26,920 nucleotides of DNA from CAZRDB01 sp964598695 (GCA_964598695.1 CAZRDB010000053.1:1-26920), one strand, 5' to 3'; shown: positions 8,117-15,860, numbered from the stretch's first letter. Translations and numbers: made by a program. The notes: generated by a model not told the origin, from the sequence alone.

Positions 8117-9061
8117 CTAGACCTTCGGTCGCTCCTGCTTGCCGAACAGGCCCGAGGGCCTCAGGAGCAGCACGAGGATCAGAATGAGAAAGGCGAAAGC
8201 CTGACGGTAGTCGGTGCCGCGGAGGACCCACTCGCTGCCCCACAGCTTGCCGAGCGGGATCGCCACCGGCGCGGCCAACGTCTCGGCCACGCCCATGAGG
8301 AAGCCGCCGACCATCGCGCCCGGGATGCTCCCGATGCCCCCGACCACCGCCGCCACGAAGGCGCGGAGTCCGGGCTCGAGGCCCATCAACGGCTCGATCG
8401 CCTGGAACTTCATCCCCCACAGCACGCCGCCGGCCGCCGCGAGCGCGCTGCCGAGCGCGAAGGTGCCCATCACGACCCGGTCGACCGGGATCCCCATCAG
8501 CCGCGCCGCCTCACGGTCCTGCGAGACCGCCCGCATCGCCTTGCCGAACCGGGTGCGCCGGACGACGAGGTGCAGCCCCGCCAGCAGGAGCAGCGTCAGG
8601 CCGAGGATGACGACGTCGGAGAGGCGCATGTACAGGCCCATCGCCTTCATCCAGCCGATCGGGCGATCGGCGAGGAGCTGCGGGAACGCCCGCGGCTCGG
8701 CCCCGAGCAGCCACTGGCCGCCGCTCTCGAGCAGGAGCGAGATCCCGATTGCGGTGATCAGGGCCGCGAGCCGGGGCGCCTCGCGAAGCGGCCGGTAGGC
8801 GATCCGCTCGATCGCGATCCCCACGAGCGCGCAGGCGCCCATCGCGACCGGGGTGACGAGGGCCAGGTACGGCGCGATGCCGAAGTACGCCAGCCACAGC
8901 GCGACCCACGAGGCGACGAACGCCCCGACCATGAGCACGTCGCCGTGGGCGAAGTTGATCAGCCGGAGCACGCCGTAGACCATCGTGTAGCCGAGCGCGA
9001 TGAGCGCGAAGATCGCGCCCAGGCTCAGGCCGTCGAGGATGTGCTGGATCCAGCTCGTCAC
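8117..9061 (-). CDS. livH: LIV-type amino-acid ABC transporter permease LivH
   Basis: This 314-residue permease begins TSWIQHILDGLSLGAIFAL and has the LivH marker MVYGVLRLINFAHGDVLM. The coupling loop SQDREAARLMGIPVDRV lies near residue 185, and GGIGSIPGAMVGG follows. The frame stays open to 9445, but that extension is a shadow of livK. The GTG at 9061 shares four bases with the livK stop (GTGA), pointing to translational coupling without a strong ribosome binding site of its own. With LivM it forms the transmembrane pore. Confidence 0.94.
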   Translation of the reverse strand: MTSWIQHILDGLSLGAIFALIALGYTMVYGVLRLINFAHGDVLMVGAFVASWVALWLAYFGIAPYLALVTPVAMGACALVGIAIERIAYRPLREAPRLAALITAIGISLLLESGGQWLLGAEPRAFPQLLADRPIGWMKAMGLYMRLSDVVILGLTLLLLAGLHLVVRRTRFGKAMRAVSQDREAARLMGIPVDRVVMGTFALGSALAAAGGVLWGMKFQAIEPLMGLEPGLRAFVAAVVGGIGSIPGAMVGGFLMGVAETLAAPVAIPLGKLWGSEWVLRGTDYRQAFAFLILILVLLLRPSGLFGKQERPKV

Positions 9062-10314
9062 GGGTTCTGGGGCGCCGGCACGGTGGTCACGTAGGTCTGG
9101 GCGCCGTCCTTCAGCTCGAGGACCACGGCATCCTTCGACGCGTTGCGCTGGCGGTCGATCGTGGTGGAGCCGGTCACGCCGGGGAAGTCCTTCACCTTCG
9201 TGAGGCCGTCTCGGATCGCGACCGAATCGCGCGGGTTGGGCAGCTCCGACATCACCTGGTGCAGCACCCGCACCGCGTCGTACGAGGTGGCGGCGAACGC
9301 CGTGGGATCGCTCCCCCAGCGCGCCCGGTATGCCTCGACGAACGCGCGCACGGCCGGCGAGTCGGCGTCCTTGGCGTAGTGGTTGCTGAAGAAGCAGTGG
9401 TTCGTGGCTTCCTTGCCGATCTCGTAGACCTTCGGCGAGTCCCACCCGTCGCCGCCGAGGATCGGGACCGCAATGTCCAGCTCCCGCGCCTGGCGCGCGA
9501 TCACGCCCGCGTCATCGTAGTAGCACGGGACGAACAGCACCTCGGGGCTCTTCGACTTGATCATCTGCAGCTCGGTGTGGAAGTCCTTCTGGTCCTTGCC
9601 GTAGGCCTCGTCGGCGACGATCGCGCCGCCCTCGCGCTCGAACGCCTCCTTGAAGTACTTCGCGAGCCCCACGCTGTAGTCGTTGTCCTGCGGGTAGAGC
9701 ATCGCGGCGGTCTTGGCCTTGCAGTGGTCGAGCGAGAAGCGGGCCATCACGTAGCCCTGGTATGGATCGATGAAGCAGGTGCGGAAGATGAAGTCGCCGG
9801 CCTCGGTGACCTTGGGGTTGGTGGCCGTCGGCGAGACCATCGGGATGCCTGCCTTCTGGCAGATCGGCGCGCCCTGCAGGCTGCGCGAGCTGGTCACGCC
9901 GCCGAGCACGGCGACGACCTTGTCCTGCGTGATGAGCTTGTTGAGCACGACCGAGACATCGGCCGGGTTGCAGCGCTCGTCGAGGATCGTCAGCCGGAGC
10001 TTGGGGTCGGCCGTGGTCTGCTCGAGCGCGAGGATCATCGCCGCGGCGGCGCTCTGCCCGAAGGCCGCTTCGCTGCCCGAGAGGCCGAGGTAGGCGCCGA
10101 TGGGGATCCCGTCCTCCGGGCCGTAGGAGCCCTCGGAGACGGTCTTCTGCTCGCCGCCTCCCGTCGCGGTCGCGCCTCCGGCCGTCGGGCCGGCGCCCGT
10201 GGTCGGGCCGGCGGTCGCCGGCGGCTGGGGCGGAGGGCAGCCCGCGAGAAGAGCCGAGAGAGCGAGTGACAGGCACGCCAGGCCTGCCGCGACGACCCAC
10301 CCGCGCGATGCCAT
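9058..10314 (-). CDS. livK: LIV-type amino-acid ABC transporter substrate-binding lipoprotein
   Basis: The 418-residue product is a type I periplasmic binding protein. A signal peptide ends in the lipobox LLAGC, with Cys at residue 26, so the protein should be lipid-anchored. A Pro/Gly/Thr-rich linker covers about residues 27-60. The binding domain begins near GIPIGAYLGLSGSEAAFG, and GGVTSSRSLQGAPICQ and FIFRTCFIDPYQG are typical of the Leu/Ile/Val family. AAGGAGG lies about eight bases before the ATG. It follows the methyltransferase gene by 45 bp and overlaps livH. The ligand is uncertain: this family also binds aromatic amino acids, amides and urea. Confidence 0.93.
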   Translation of the reverse strand: MASRGWVVAAGLACLSLALSALLAGCPPPQPPATAGPTTGAGPTAGGATATGGGEQKTVSEGSYGPEDGIPIGAYLGLSGSEAAFGQSAAAAMILALEQTTADPKLRLTILDERCNPADVSVVLNKLITQDKVVAVLGGVTSSRSLQGAPICQKAGIPMVSPTATNPKVTEAGDFIFRTCFIDPYQGYVMARFSLDHCKAKTAAMLYPQDNDYSVGLAKYFKEAFEREGGAIVADEAYGKDQKDFHTELQMIKSKSPEVLFVPCYYDDAGVIARQARELDIAVPILGGDGWDSPKVYEIGKEATNHCFFSNHYAKDADSPAVRAFVEAYRARWGSDPTAFAATSYDAVRVLHQVMSELPNPRDSVAIRDGLTKVKDFPGVTGSTTIDRQRNASKDAVVLELKDGAQTYVTTVPAPQNP

Positions 10315-10331
10315 CCGGTCATCCTCCTTCT

Positions 10332-10347
10332 GCGGCCCGCGGGCCGC
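10332..10347. repeat. Perfect 16-bp palindrome between the methyltransferase gene and livK
   Basis: GCGGCCCGCGGGCCGC is its own reverse complement and fills much of the 45-bp gap just ahead of the livK ribosome binding site. As RNA it can fold into a 6-bp stem with a CGCG loop. It could tune livK expression relative to the upstream gene, but no function is shown. Confidence 0.45.
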
Positions 10348-10359
10348 GCCGGTCGTCCC

Positions 10360-11244
10360 CTACGCGCCCCGCACGGCCCGGGCCGCCTGACGAATGTGCT
10401 CCGGGGTCGATCCACAGCACCCGCCGATCCAGCGGACGCCGATCTCCGCGAAGCGGCGCGCGTGCGCGGCCATCTCCTCGGGCGTCTCGGGGAAGACGGT
10501 CTTGCCGCCGATGAGCTGCGGGAGGCCCGCGTTCGGCTGGACGATCACAGGCACGCGCGCGCGGGCCAGGAAGCGCTCGATGATCGGGAGCGTCTCGCGT
10601 GAGCCGAGCCCGCAGTTGGCGCCGAGGCCATCCACCCCGGCGGCCTCGAGTGCCTCGACCGCCTGCTCCGGCGAGACGCCGAAGCTCGTGCGGCCGCTCG
10701 CGTCGAAGGTCATCGTCACGAAGCGGGGGAGGGTGGGCGCAACCTGCTTGATGGCCTCGACGGCCGCGAGCGCCTCCTCGAGCGAGATCATCGTCTCGAC
10801 GAGGACGGCATCGACGCCGCCCGCCACGAGACCGGCGGCCTGTCGCGCGAAGGCCTCGACGGCCGCCTCGGGCGCGAGGTCGCCGTAGGGCTCGAGCAGC
10901 TCGCCGGTGGAGCCGATGGAGCCCGCGACGAAGACGGTCTCGCCGGCGCCCTCACGGGCGCGGTGGGCCGCCGCGGCGTTCAGTTCCTCACAACGGTCCT
11001 GGAGGCCGTAGGAGGCGAGCTTGAGGGGGCTGCCGCCGACGGTGTTGGTGAGGACGACATCGGCTCCGGCGCCCGCGTATGCGGCCGCCACAGCGCGCAC
11101 GGCGTCGGGGTGGCTGACGTTCCACTCCTCGGCGCAGTCGCTGGGGGTGAGCCCGGCAGCGTGGAGCTGGGTGCCCGTGGCGCCATCGCCGATCAGGATC
11201 CCCGTGCGGAGACGTTCCCGAATGTCACCCCGCTGTGCGCTCAT
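10360..11244 (-). CDS. Homocysteine S-methyltransferase family protein (MetH N-terminal-like)
   Basis: The 294-residue single-domain protein has the homocysteine-binding TIM barrel: ILIGDGATGTQLHAAG near residue 16, GSIGSTGELLEPYGD (109-122) and three zinc-ligand cysteines, C211 in GANCG and C276/C277 in GGCCGSTPEHI. Family members transfer a methyl group from methyl-THF via cobalamin, S-methylmethionine or betaine to homocysteine, and the donor cannot be told here. It resembles a free-standing first module of MetH without the B12 domains. I chose the ATG at 11244 because a TATAAT sits seven bases upstream and overlaps the earlier in-frame ATG at 11253. It heads the liv and gcv gene run. Confidence 0.88.
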   Translation of the reverse strand: MSAQRGDIRERLRTGILIGDGATGTQLHAAGLTPSDCAEEWNVSHPDAVRAVAAAYAGAGADVVLTNTVGGSPLKLASYGLQDRCEELNAAAAHRAREGAGETVFVAGSIGSTGELLEPYGDLAPEAAVEAFARQAAGLVAGGVDAVLVETMISLEEALAAVEAIKQVAPTLPRFVTMTFDASGRTSFGVSPEQAVEALEAAGVDGLGANCGLGSRETLPIIERFLARARVPVIVQPNAGLPQLIGGKTVFPETPEEMAAHARRFAEIGVRWIGGCCGSTPEHIRQAARAVRGA

Positions 11245-11251
11245 GCGCCGC

Positions 11252-11280
11252 ATTATACACACGGTCGGATGGGAGGCGAA
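11252..11280 (-). promoter_or_regulatory. Sigma70-like promoter for the methyltransferase-liv-gcv run, apparently leaderless
   Basis: On the minus strand a perfect -10 TATAAT (11257-11252) follows a weak -35 TTCGCC (11280-11275) with a 17-bp spacer. The -10 ends seven bases before the ATG at 11244, so transcription should begin at or next to the start codon. No ribosome binding site can fit. Confidence 0.65.
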
Positions 11281-11404
11281 GGAGGGCGGGGGCCGGCGCG
11301 CTAGCACCGGCAACAGCGCTGGCCGCCTCCCGCCCAGGCAGGCCCCTAGCGCGTCCTGGTCGAACCTGCGCCTCGGGACGGCTCACTACGCGGGAGGCGA
11401 GACG

Positions 11405-12385
11405 ATGGCGCGCGTCGGCAAGGCTCTGGAGGTCACGGCTCCGCGGCAGTTCCGGATCATCGAGGTCGAGGCGCCCACGCCGCTCGCCGACGAGGTGCTC
11501 ATCGAGATCCGCGCCTGCGCCACCTGCACGAACTGGGAGCTGCAGACCTGGCGGGGCACCGACATCTTCGACCGGCCCGGCCATCCGATCTACCCCCAGA
11601 ATCCGGGCAGCCCCGGGCACGAGGCCGCGGGCGTCGTCCTCGAGGCGGGCGCCGAGGTCCTCGATCTCGCCCCGGGTGACCCGGTCGCGATCTACGGCTC
11701 CCTCCGTGGGCCCGAGAACGATGCCCACGCGACCCACGTCACCCGCCCCGCAAGCCTCGTCGCGAAGCTCGACCCGAGGATCCCGTTCGTCGAGGCCGCG
11801 CCGCTCGAGATGGGCCTCTGCGCCGTCCGTTCGGTCGAGATGGCGCTGCCGCTCGCGGGCCGCGCCGTCGGCGTCGTGGGGCTCGGCCCCGCGGGAATCC
11901 TCCACCTCCAGGTCGCCCGCGCCTACGGCGCCGCCCATGTGGTCGGCATCGATGTCGTCGCGTCGCGTCTCGCCGCCGCCGGGCCGTTCGCCGATGCCGT
12001 CGTCGACGCGCGAGACGAGGCCGCGCTCCGCAGGCTGATCGACCAGGGGGCCGAGGTCGTCTTCGAGTGCTCCGGCAGCGGCGCCGGCATGGCCACGGGG
12101 CTGGACCTCACGCGGGAGACACTCCGCATGTTCGCGGTGCCCGACGGCTCGCTCACGTGGGGCAAGGCGCAGTGGATGCACGGCATCTCGGTCGTCCCCT
12201 ACGACTGGCGCGGCGGCAGCAGCCAGGTCGAGTGCCTCCGGCGCGCGGCCCAGCTCCTCGCCGACGGCCAGCTCGACACGAAGGCCATCGTGAGCGCTGT
12301 CCTGCCGTACACGGAGTACGCCGAGGGGCTCCGGATGCTCGAATCCCGCGAGGCGATCAAGGTCGTCTTCTCCGGCTGGGAGTAG
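11405..12385 (+). CDS. Zinc-type medium-chain dehydrogenase/reductase (alcohol dehydrogenase-like)
   Basis: The 326-residue protein has the MDR layout: an N-terminal GroES-like catalytic domain, then a Rossmann domain with GLGPAG at 149-154. Probable catalytic zinc ligands are C41 (in CATCTNWE), H72/E73 (in PGHEAAG) and E135 (in PLEMGL), as in sorbitol dehydrogenase. The four-cysteine lobe for structural zinc is absent. It probably oxidises an alcohol or polyol with NAD(P), but the substrate is unknown. The frame is open far upstream; the ATG at 11405 has GGGAGG about seven bases before it and begins the conserved fold. It is divergent from the methyltransferase gene, with no clear promoter of its own in the 160-bp gap. 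Confidence 0.85.
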   Translation: MARVGKALEVTAPRQFRIIEVEAPTPLADEVLIEIRACATCTNWELQTWRGTDIFDRPGHPIYPQNPGSPGHEAAGVVLEAGAEVLDLAPGDPVAIYGSLRGPENDAHATHVTRPASLVAKLDPRIPFVEAAPLEMGLCAVRSVEMALPLAGRAVGVVGLGPAGILHLQVARAYGAAHVVGIDVVASRLAAAGPFADAVVDARDEAALRRLIDQGAEVVFECSGSGAGMATGLDLTRETLRMFAVPDGSLTWGKAQWMHGISVVPYDWRGGSSQVECLRRAAQLLADGQLDTKAIVSAVLPYTEYAEGLRMLESREAIKVVFSGWE

Positions 12386-12408
12386 CAGGCTCCCCGCGCC
12401 CCATCCCA

Positions 12409-12495
12409 GACGGGGGCACGCTCTTCGCCCCCGTCCGCAGTCGCTGAGGGTGTCGAGAGGGCTCGCCCTCTCGCGGGGTCCGGGGCGGAGCCCCG
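12409..12495. terminator. Cluster of three stem-loops between convergent genes
   Basis: The 123-bp convergent gap holds a 9-bp perfect stem (12409-12417 with 12427-12435, 9-base loop), an 8-bp perfect stem (12454-12461 with 12466-12473, loop CTCG) and a 6-bp stem (12481-12486 with 12490-12495, loop GGA). None is followed by a T-run. Placement suggests bidirectional termination; the second and third also look like a dispersed palindromic element. Confidence 0.6.
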
Positions 12496-12508
12496 TGTGG
12501 CTGGTCGG

Positions 12509-13174
12509 CTAGTTGCGGCTGAAGGGGTAGGGGCCGGGGTCGGGCACCTCGTCGCGGAGGATGCGAAGCGCGGTGCGCAGGGCGTCCAGCTCGAGCGTCT
12601 CGCGTTGGAGGATCGCGGTCGCGACGGTCAGCCGGCGCATGAGGCTCGACTCCTCGAGCAGCACCTGCTTCTGCTGCAGGGGGATCAGCAGGGCGGAGCA
12701 GATCAGGTTGACGCGCTCGACGACGCCGGGGGGGAGCTGGATCTCGCCGGCCCCCACCGGCAGGGGCAGGGCGAGGCTGGCGTAACGGCGGAAGCGCTCG
12801 GAGAGCCGGGAGAGGGCCTGCTCGACCTGCGGCACGCCGCGGTCGAGGGGCTCGTCGAGAGCAATCTCGACCTCCGCGAGCAGGTAGGGCGCGTCGCGGA
12901 GGATCCGGGAGATGCGGAACCGGTCGCTCCCGACCGCGATCGCCTCGATGGTGCCGTCGTCGCGCACGACGTGCTGTTGGATGAGCGCGAGGGTGCCGAT
13001 CTCACTCAGGGTGGCGCCGCCGCCCTCGCTCGGGTCGTACAGCACCACGCCGAAGGCCTCCTCGCGGTCGAGGCTCCTCCGGATGACCTCGTACTGCGCG
13101 CCCTCGCTCACCCGGACGGGCATCAGGGCGCCCGGGAAGAGCACCGTCTGCGCGGGGAGAAGCGCGATCTCCAT
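12509..13174 (-). CDS. Lon protease N-terminal (substrate-binding) domain protein
   Basis: The 221-residue protein begins MEIALLPAQTVLFPGALMPV, the entry of the LonB/PUA-like N-terminal domain, and continues with the family strand VVRDDGTIEAIAVGSDRFRI. It then has a helical tail rich in Leu and Arg. There is no ATPase or protease domain, so it is a free-standing Lon-N protein of the YcaM/LON-superfamily kind found in many bacteria, whose function is poorly known. The ATG at 13174 has GTGGAGG eight bases upstream. A GTG at 13189, also with a GGAGG seven bases upstream, would add five residues. It follows ftsY by 45 bp and ends in the stem-loop cluster. Confidence 0.85.
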   Translation of the reverse strand: MEIALLPAQTVLFPGALMPVRVSEGAQYEVIRRSLDREEAFGVVLYDPSEGGGATLSEIGTLALIQQHVVRDDGTIEAIAVGSDRFRISRILRDAPYLLAEVEIALDEPLDRGVPQVEQALSRLSERFRRYASLALPLPVGAGEIQLPPGVVERVNLICSALLIPLQQKQVLLEESSLMRRLTVATAILQRETLELDALRTALRILRDEVPDPGPYPFSRN

Positions 13175-13219
13175 GTCCGGCGCCTCCACTCCGAATCCTC
13201 CGGGCCGGGTTGCCCCGTC

Positions 13220-14089
13220 CTAGAAGAGGTGCTCCGCGAACCACTGCGGCTCGAAAGCGACCAGGTCGTCGACCTTCTCGCCGACGCCGATGAGCTTCAC
13301 GGGGATGCCGAACTCGGACTGGATCCCGAGCACGGCCCCTCCCTTGGCGGTCCCGTCGAGCTTGGTGAGCACGAGGCCGCTGAGGCCCACGCAGTCCTTG
13401 AAGACCTCGGCCTGCCTGAGCGCGTTCTGCCCCGTCGTCGCGTCCACGACCAACAGCACCTCGTCGGCCGGCCGGCCGAGCGCCTTCTCGCAGACCCGGT
13501 GGATCTTCTCCAGCTCGGCCATGAGGTTGGCCTTGGTGTGGAGCCGCCCGGCCGTGTCGACGAGGACGATCGACTGGCTGCGGGCCTTGGCGGCGCTGAT
13601 CGCGTCGTAGACCACCGAGGCGGGATCGGCGCCCTCGCGGTGGGCGACGATGTCGGCGCCCGCGCGCTCGGCCCAGATCCGGAGCTGGTCGATGGCGGCG
13701 GCCCGGAACGTGTCGGCCGCCGCGAGCATGACCCGGTGGCCGTGGCGCTGGTAGTGGGCCGCGATCTTGCCGATCGTGGTGGTCTTGCCGGTCCCGTTCA
13801 CGCCCACGACGAGGATCACGGTCGGCGGTTCGGCCGAGTAGGCGAGGTTGCGGTCGGTCTCGGGGTCGAGGAGCTGCTTCACGAGGTCGGCGAGCAGCGT
13901 GCGGACGTCCTCGGCCTGGGTGATCCGCTCGGCCCGGGCGCTCTGGCGCAGGTCGTCGATCAGGCGGGCCGCGATCGAGGCTTTGACGTCGGCCTGCAGC
14001 AGCTCCGTCTCCAGCTCCTCGAGCAGCTCGTCGTCGATCTTGCGTCCCGGCGTGAGAACGCTGCCTAGCCGTCGGAAGATCCCTAGCAC
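13220..14089 (-). CDS. ftsY: Signal recognition particle receptor FtsY
   Basis: This 289-residue SRP GTPase docks ribosome-SRP complexes at the membrane. The helical N domain (about 15-75) precedes the G domain with G1 GVNGTGKTTT (96-105), DTFRAAAIDQL, G3 DTAGR (178-182), G4 TKLDGTAKGG (242-251) and GVGEKVDDLVAF. It ends PQWFAEHLF. The acidic A domain of E. coli FtsY is missing, as in many bacteria, so membrane binding would rest on the short N-terminal helix. The start is a GTG at 14089 with a weak GGAG about nine bases upstream. It follows the TPR gene by 46 bp across a stem-loop and is probably co-transcribed from rodA. Confidence 0.96.
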   Translation of the reverse strand: MLGIFRRLGSVLTPGRKIDDELLEELETELLQADVKASIAARLIDDLRQSARAERITQAEDVRTLLADLVKQLLDPETDRNLAYSAEPPTVILVVGVNGTGKTTTIGKIAAHYQRHGHRVMLAAADTFRAAAIDQLRIWAERAGADIVAHREGADPASVVYDAISAAKARSQSIVLVDTAGRLHTKANLMAELEKIHRVCEKALGRPADEVLLVVDATTGQNALRQAEVFKDCVGLSGLVLTKLDGTAKGGAVLGIQSEFGIPVKLIGVGEKVDDLVAFEPQWFAEHLF

Positions 14090-14107
14090 GCGCGTTGCTC
14101 CGTTCGT

Positions 14108-14130
14108 GCGGCCGCCCTCGCGGGGGCCGC
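14108..14130 (-). terminator. Stem-loop with a GNRA-type loop between the TPR gene and ftsY
   Basis: GCGGCC plus CCC pairs with GGG plus GGCCGC around the tetraloop GCGA (minus strand), with one bulged C. It fills half of the 46-bp gap before ftsY and has no T-run. It is a candidate RNA-processing or attenuation site in the operon. Confidence 0.45.
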
Positions 14131-14135
14131 GGTCG

Positions 14136-15842
14136 CTACTGCTTCGTGAAGGTCAGCGAGCGCAGGCTCAGCGTGCCTTCGTCGTTGTCGTGCGTCACGG
14201 TCACGATGTACCAGCCCATCGGTAGCGGCGAGGCCACCGCCTCGGAGGCCAGCCGGCCGCCGCTGCGCAGGCGCAGCGTGGTCTCGACGGGGTTGAGGAG
14301 CGCGGCGCCGCGCAGGCCGACCGTGATCCCGGTCTCCCGCTCCGAGACCTCCGGCCCCTGGACGGCGAGCGCCACCTTCCACTGGCCCTCGGGGAGGTAG
14401 ACCCGATAGCGGACGGGCCGGCCGGGGAGGAGGATCGCGGGGGCATCGTCGACGGTCGCGTAGCGGAAGGGCTCGGCGCAGTCGCTGTCTGCCGCCGAGA
14501 ACATGCCGCCCGGGAGCCGGATCGTCGCCGGGCTGCGGGCGACGATGACGTTGGTCACCTTGGAGAGGAACTCCATCTGACTGAGCCGGCTGCTGCCGCT
14601 CCACAGGGAGGCGCGCTCGGTGGGGGTCAGGACGGACTCGGCGTAGAGGGCCAGCCCCGCGGTGTGGAGCCGCCCCTTCTCCGAGGCGTCGGAGAAGCTC
14701 TCGCTCGGCGGCGGGAGGGCGAGGAACGCCTGTAGCGCGGCGCCGGCCCGGTCCTCGAGGTAGCTCGCGATCTCGACCGGGACACCGTCCCACGGAGGCA
14801 TGCCATCGACGCTGTTGCGCGCGAGCCAGCCGAGGAAGAGGGTCTCGCCCATGAGCGCGTTGGCCTGGGGATCCTCCCCGCCGAAGCCGGTGACGGGCGG
14901 AAGCAGGACGTAGCCGAGGCTGCGGCAGACGCTCCGCCAGCGGTCGGCGGGCGGCTGTTCGGCCGCCACGTCCCAGCAGTTGACGTGGGTCCGCGCGGGC
15001 TGCTGTCCCGGCGGCTCCGCGTCCTCCATCACATAGACCGAGAGGCCGCTCGTGCGGGGCCGTTCGCGCGCCTGCTCGGTGACATAGGCGTCGTAGCAGG
15101 CGAGGACGCGGGCGCAGGCGTTCGCGACGCCGATCGCCTCGGGCCGACGGTCGGTGCCCGAGGGCGCGGTGGTGTCGGTCTGGTAGTGGACGCGCAGGCG
15201 GAGCCACAGCCGGCTGGAGCGGTCGTCGGGGTCGCTCAGGTACGCGTAGACCACGCCGGGGAAGCGGATCGTGCGGCAGGTCGGGTGGGTGCGCGGCGGG
15301 TTCTCAGGGTAGAGATGGCTGGTGCTGACGGCGACCGTGCGCTCGCGACGGAGCGCATCGGGGAGCCTCGGATCGCTCAGGGCGAGGGTGCTGGTTCGGT
15401 AGGCGCCCGGGAGGAGCGGGAGCGAAAGGGGCGTCACCCAAAGGGGGTAGCGGCCCGTGCCTGCCAGCCGCTGGATCTCCCGCTTGCCGGGGTCCCAGGG
15501 CTCGAGCGCGATCGAACGCGCCAGGCACTCGATCGCGAACTCCTTGTCCTGCGCGGTGTCGTTGTTGCGCTCGGCGTGACACAGGCCGCGGAGCCTCCAT
15601 GCCGTGGGGTTCTGGGGCGCCTGGTTGGTCGCGAGCGTCGCCTTCTCGATCGCCTGGTCGAGGTTGCCCGCCTTCTGCAGGTCGATGATCTCCTGGAAGA
15701 CCGCCGACAGAGGGTCGGTGGCTGGCGGGGTGGCGGGCTCCTGCGCCGGGACGCGTCGGGCGACGCACAGCCCGCAGAGGAGGCCCAGTGCGAGGGCCCC
15801 GCCCAGCCGCGACAGCCTGCACGCGCTCCGATCCGTCTGCAT
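14136..15842 (-). CDS. Secreted TPR-containing protein of unknown function
   Basis: I do not recognise this 568-residue protein. Residues 1-34 look like a signal peptide (basic start, a hydrophobic stretch GGALALGLLCGLC, then a likely cut after RRVPA). Residues 45-125 carry about two TPR-like helical repeats (QAGNLDQAI-like segment, then NPTAWRLRGLCHAERNN and AIECLARSIALEP). The middle, about 140-460, has no known motif, though YVLLPPVTGFGG followed by ALMGETLFLGWL recalls the helix layout of gluzincin-type domains without HExxH. The last 100 residues look like a beta-sandwich ending WYIVTVTHDNDEGTLSLRS. GAGG lies nine bases before the ATG. It sits 18 bp after the duplicated-domain gene, in the rodA run. 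Confidence 0.8.
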   Translation of the reverse strand: MQTDRSACRLSRLGGALALGLLCGLCVARRVPAQEPATPPATDPLSAVFQEIIDLQKAGNLDQAIEKATLATNQAPQNPTAWRLRGLCHAERNNDTAQDKEFAIECLARSIALEPWDPGKREIQRLAGTGRYPLWVTPLSLPLLPGAYRTSTLALSDPRLPDALRRERTVAVSTSHLYPENPPRTHPTCRTIRFPGVVYAYLSDPDDRSSRLWLRLRVHYQTDTTAPSGTDRRPEAIGVANACARVLACYDAYVTEQARERPRTSGLSVYVMEDAEPPGQQPARTHVNCWDVAAEQPPADRWRSVCRSLGYVLLPPVTGFGGEDPQANALMGETLFLGWLARNSVDGMPPWDGVPVEIASYLEDRAGAALQAFLALPPPSESFSDASEKGRLHTAGLALYAESVLTPTERASLWSGSSRLSQMEFLSKVTNVIVARSPATIRLPGGMFSAADSDCAEPFRYATVDDAPAILLPGRPVRYRVYLPEGQWKVALAVQGPEVSERETGITVGLRGAALLNPVETTLRLRSGGRLASEAVASPLPMGWYIVTVTHDNDEGTLSLRSLTFTKQ

Positions 15843-15860
15843 CCGGCGATTCCTCGTGTC

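Noticed and set aside
6791..9094. A 767-codon plus-strand open frame opposite livG, livM and livH
   Set aside because: Low-complexity charged translation; the opposite strand encodes three unmistakable transporter genes.
11245..11404. Operator formed by GGGAGGCG (11271-11278) and CGCCTCCC (11325-11332)
   Set aside because: The arms are 46 bp apart and match the purine-rich ribosome-site composition common here; probably chance.
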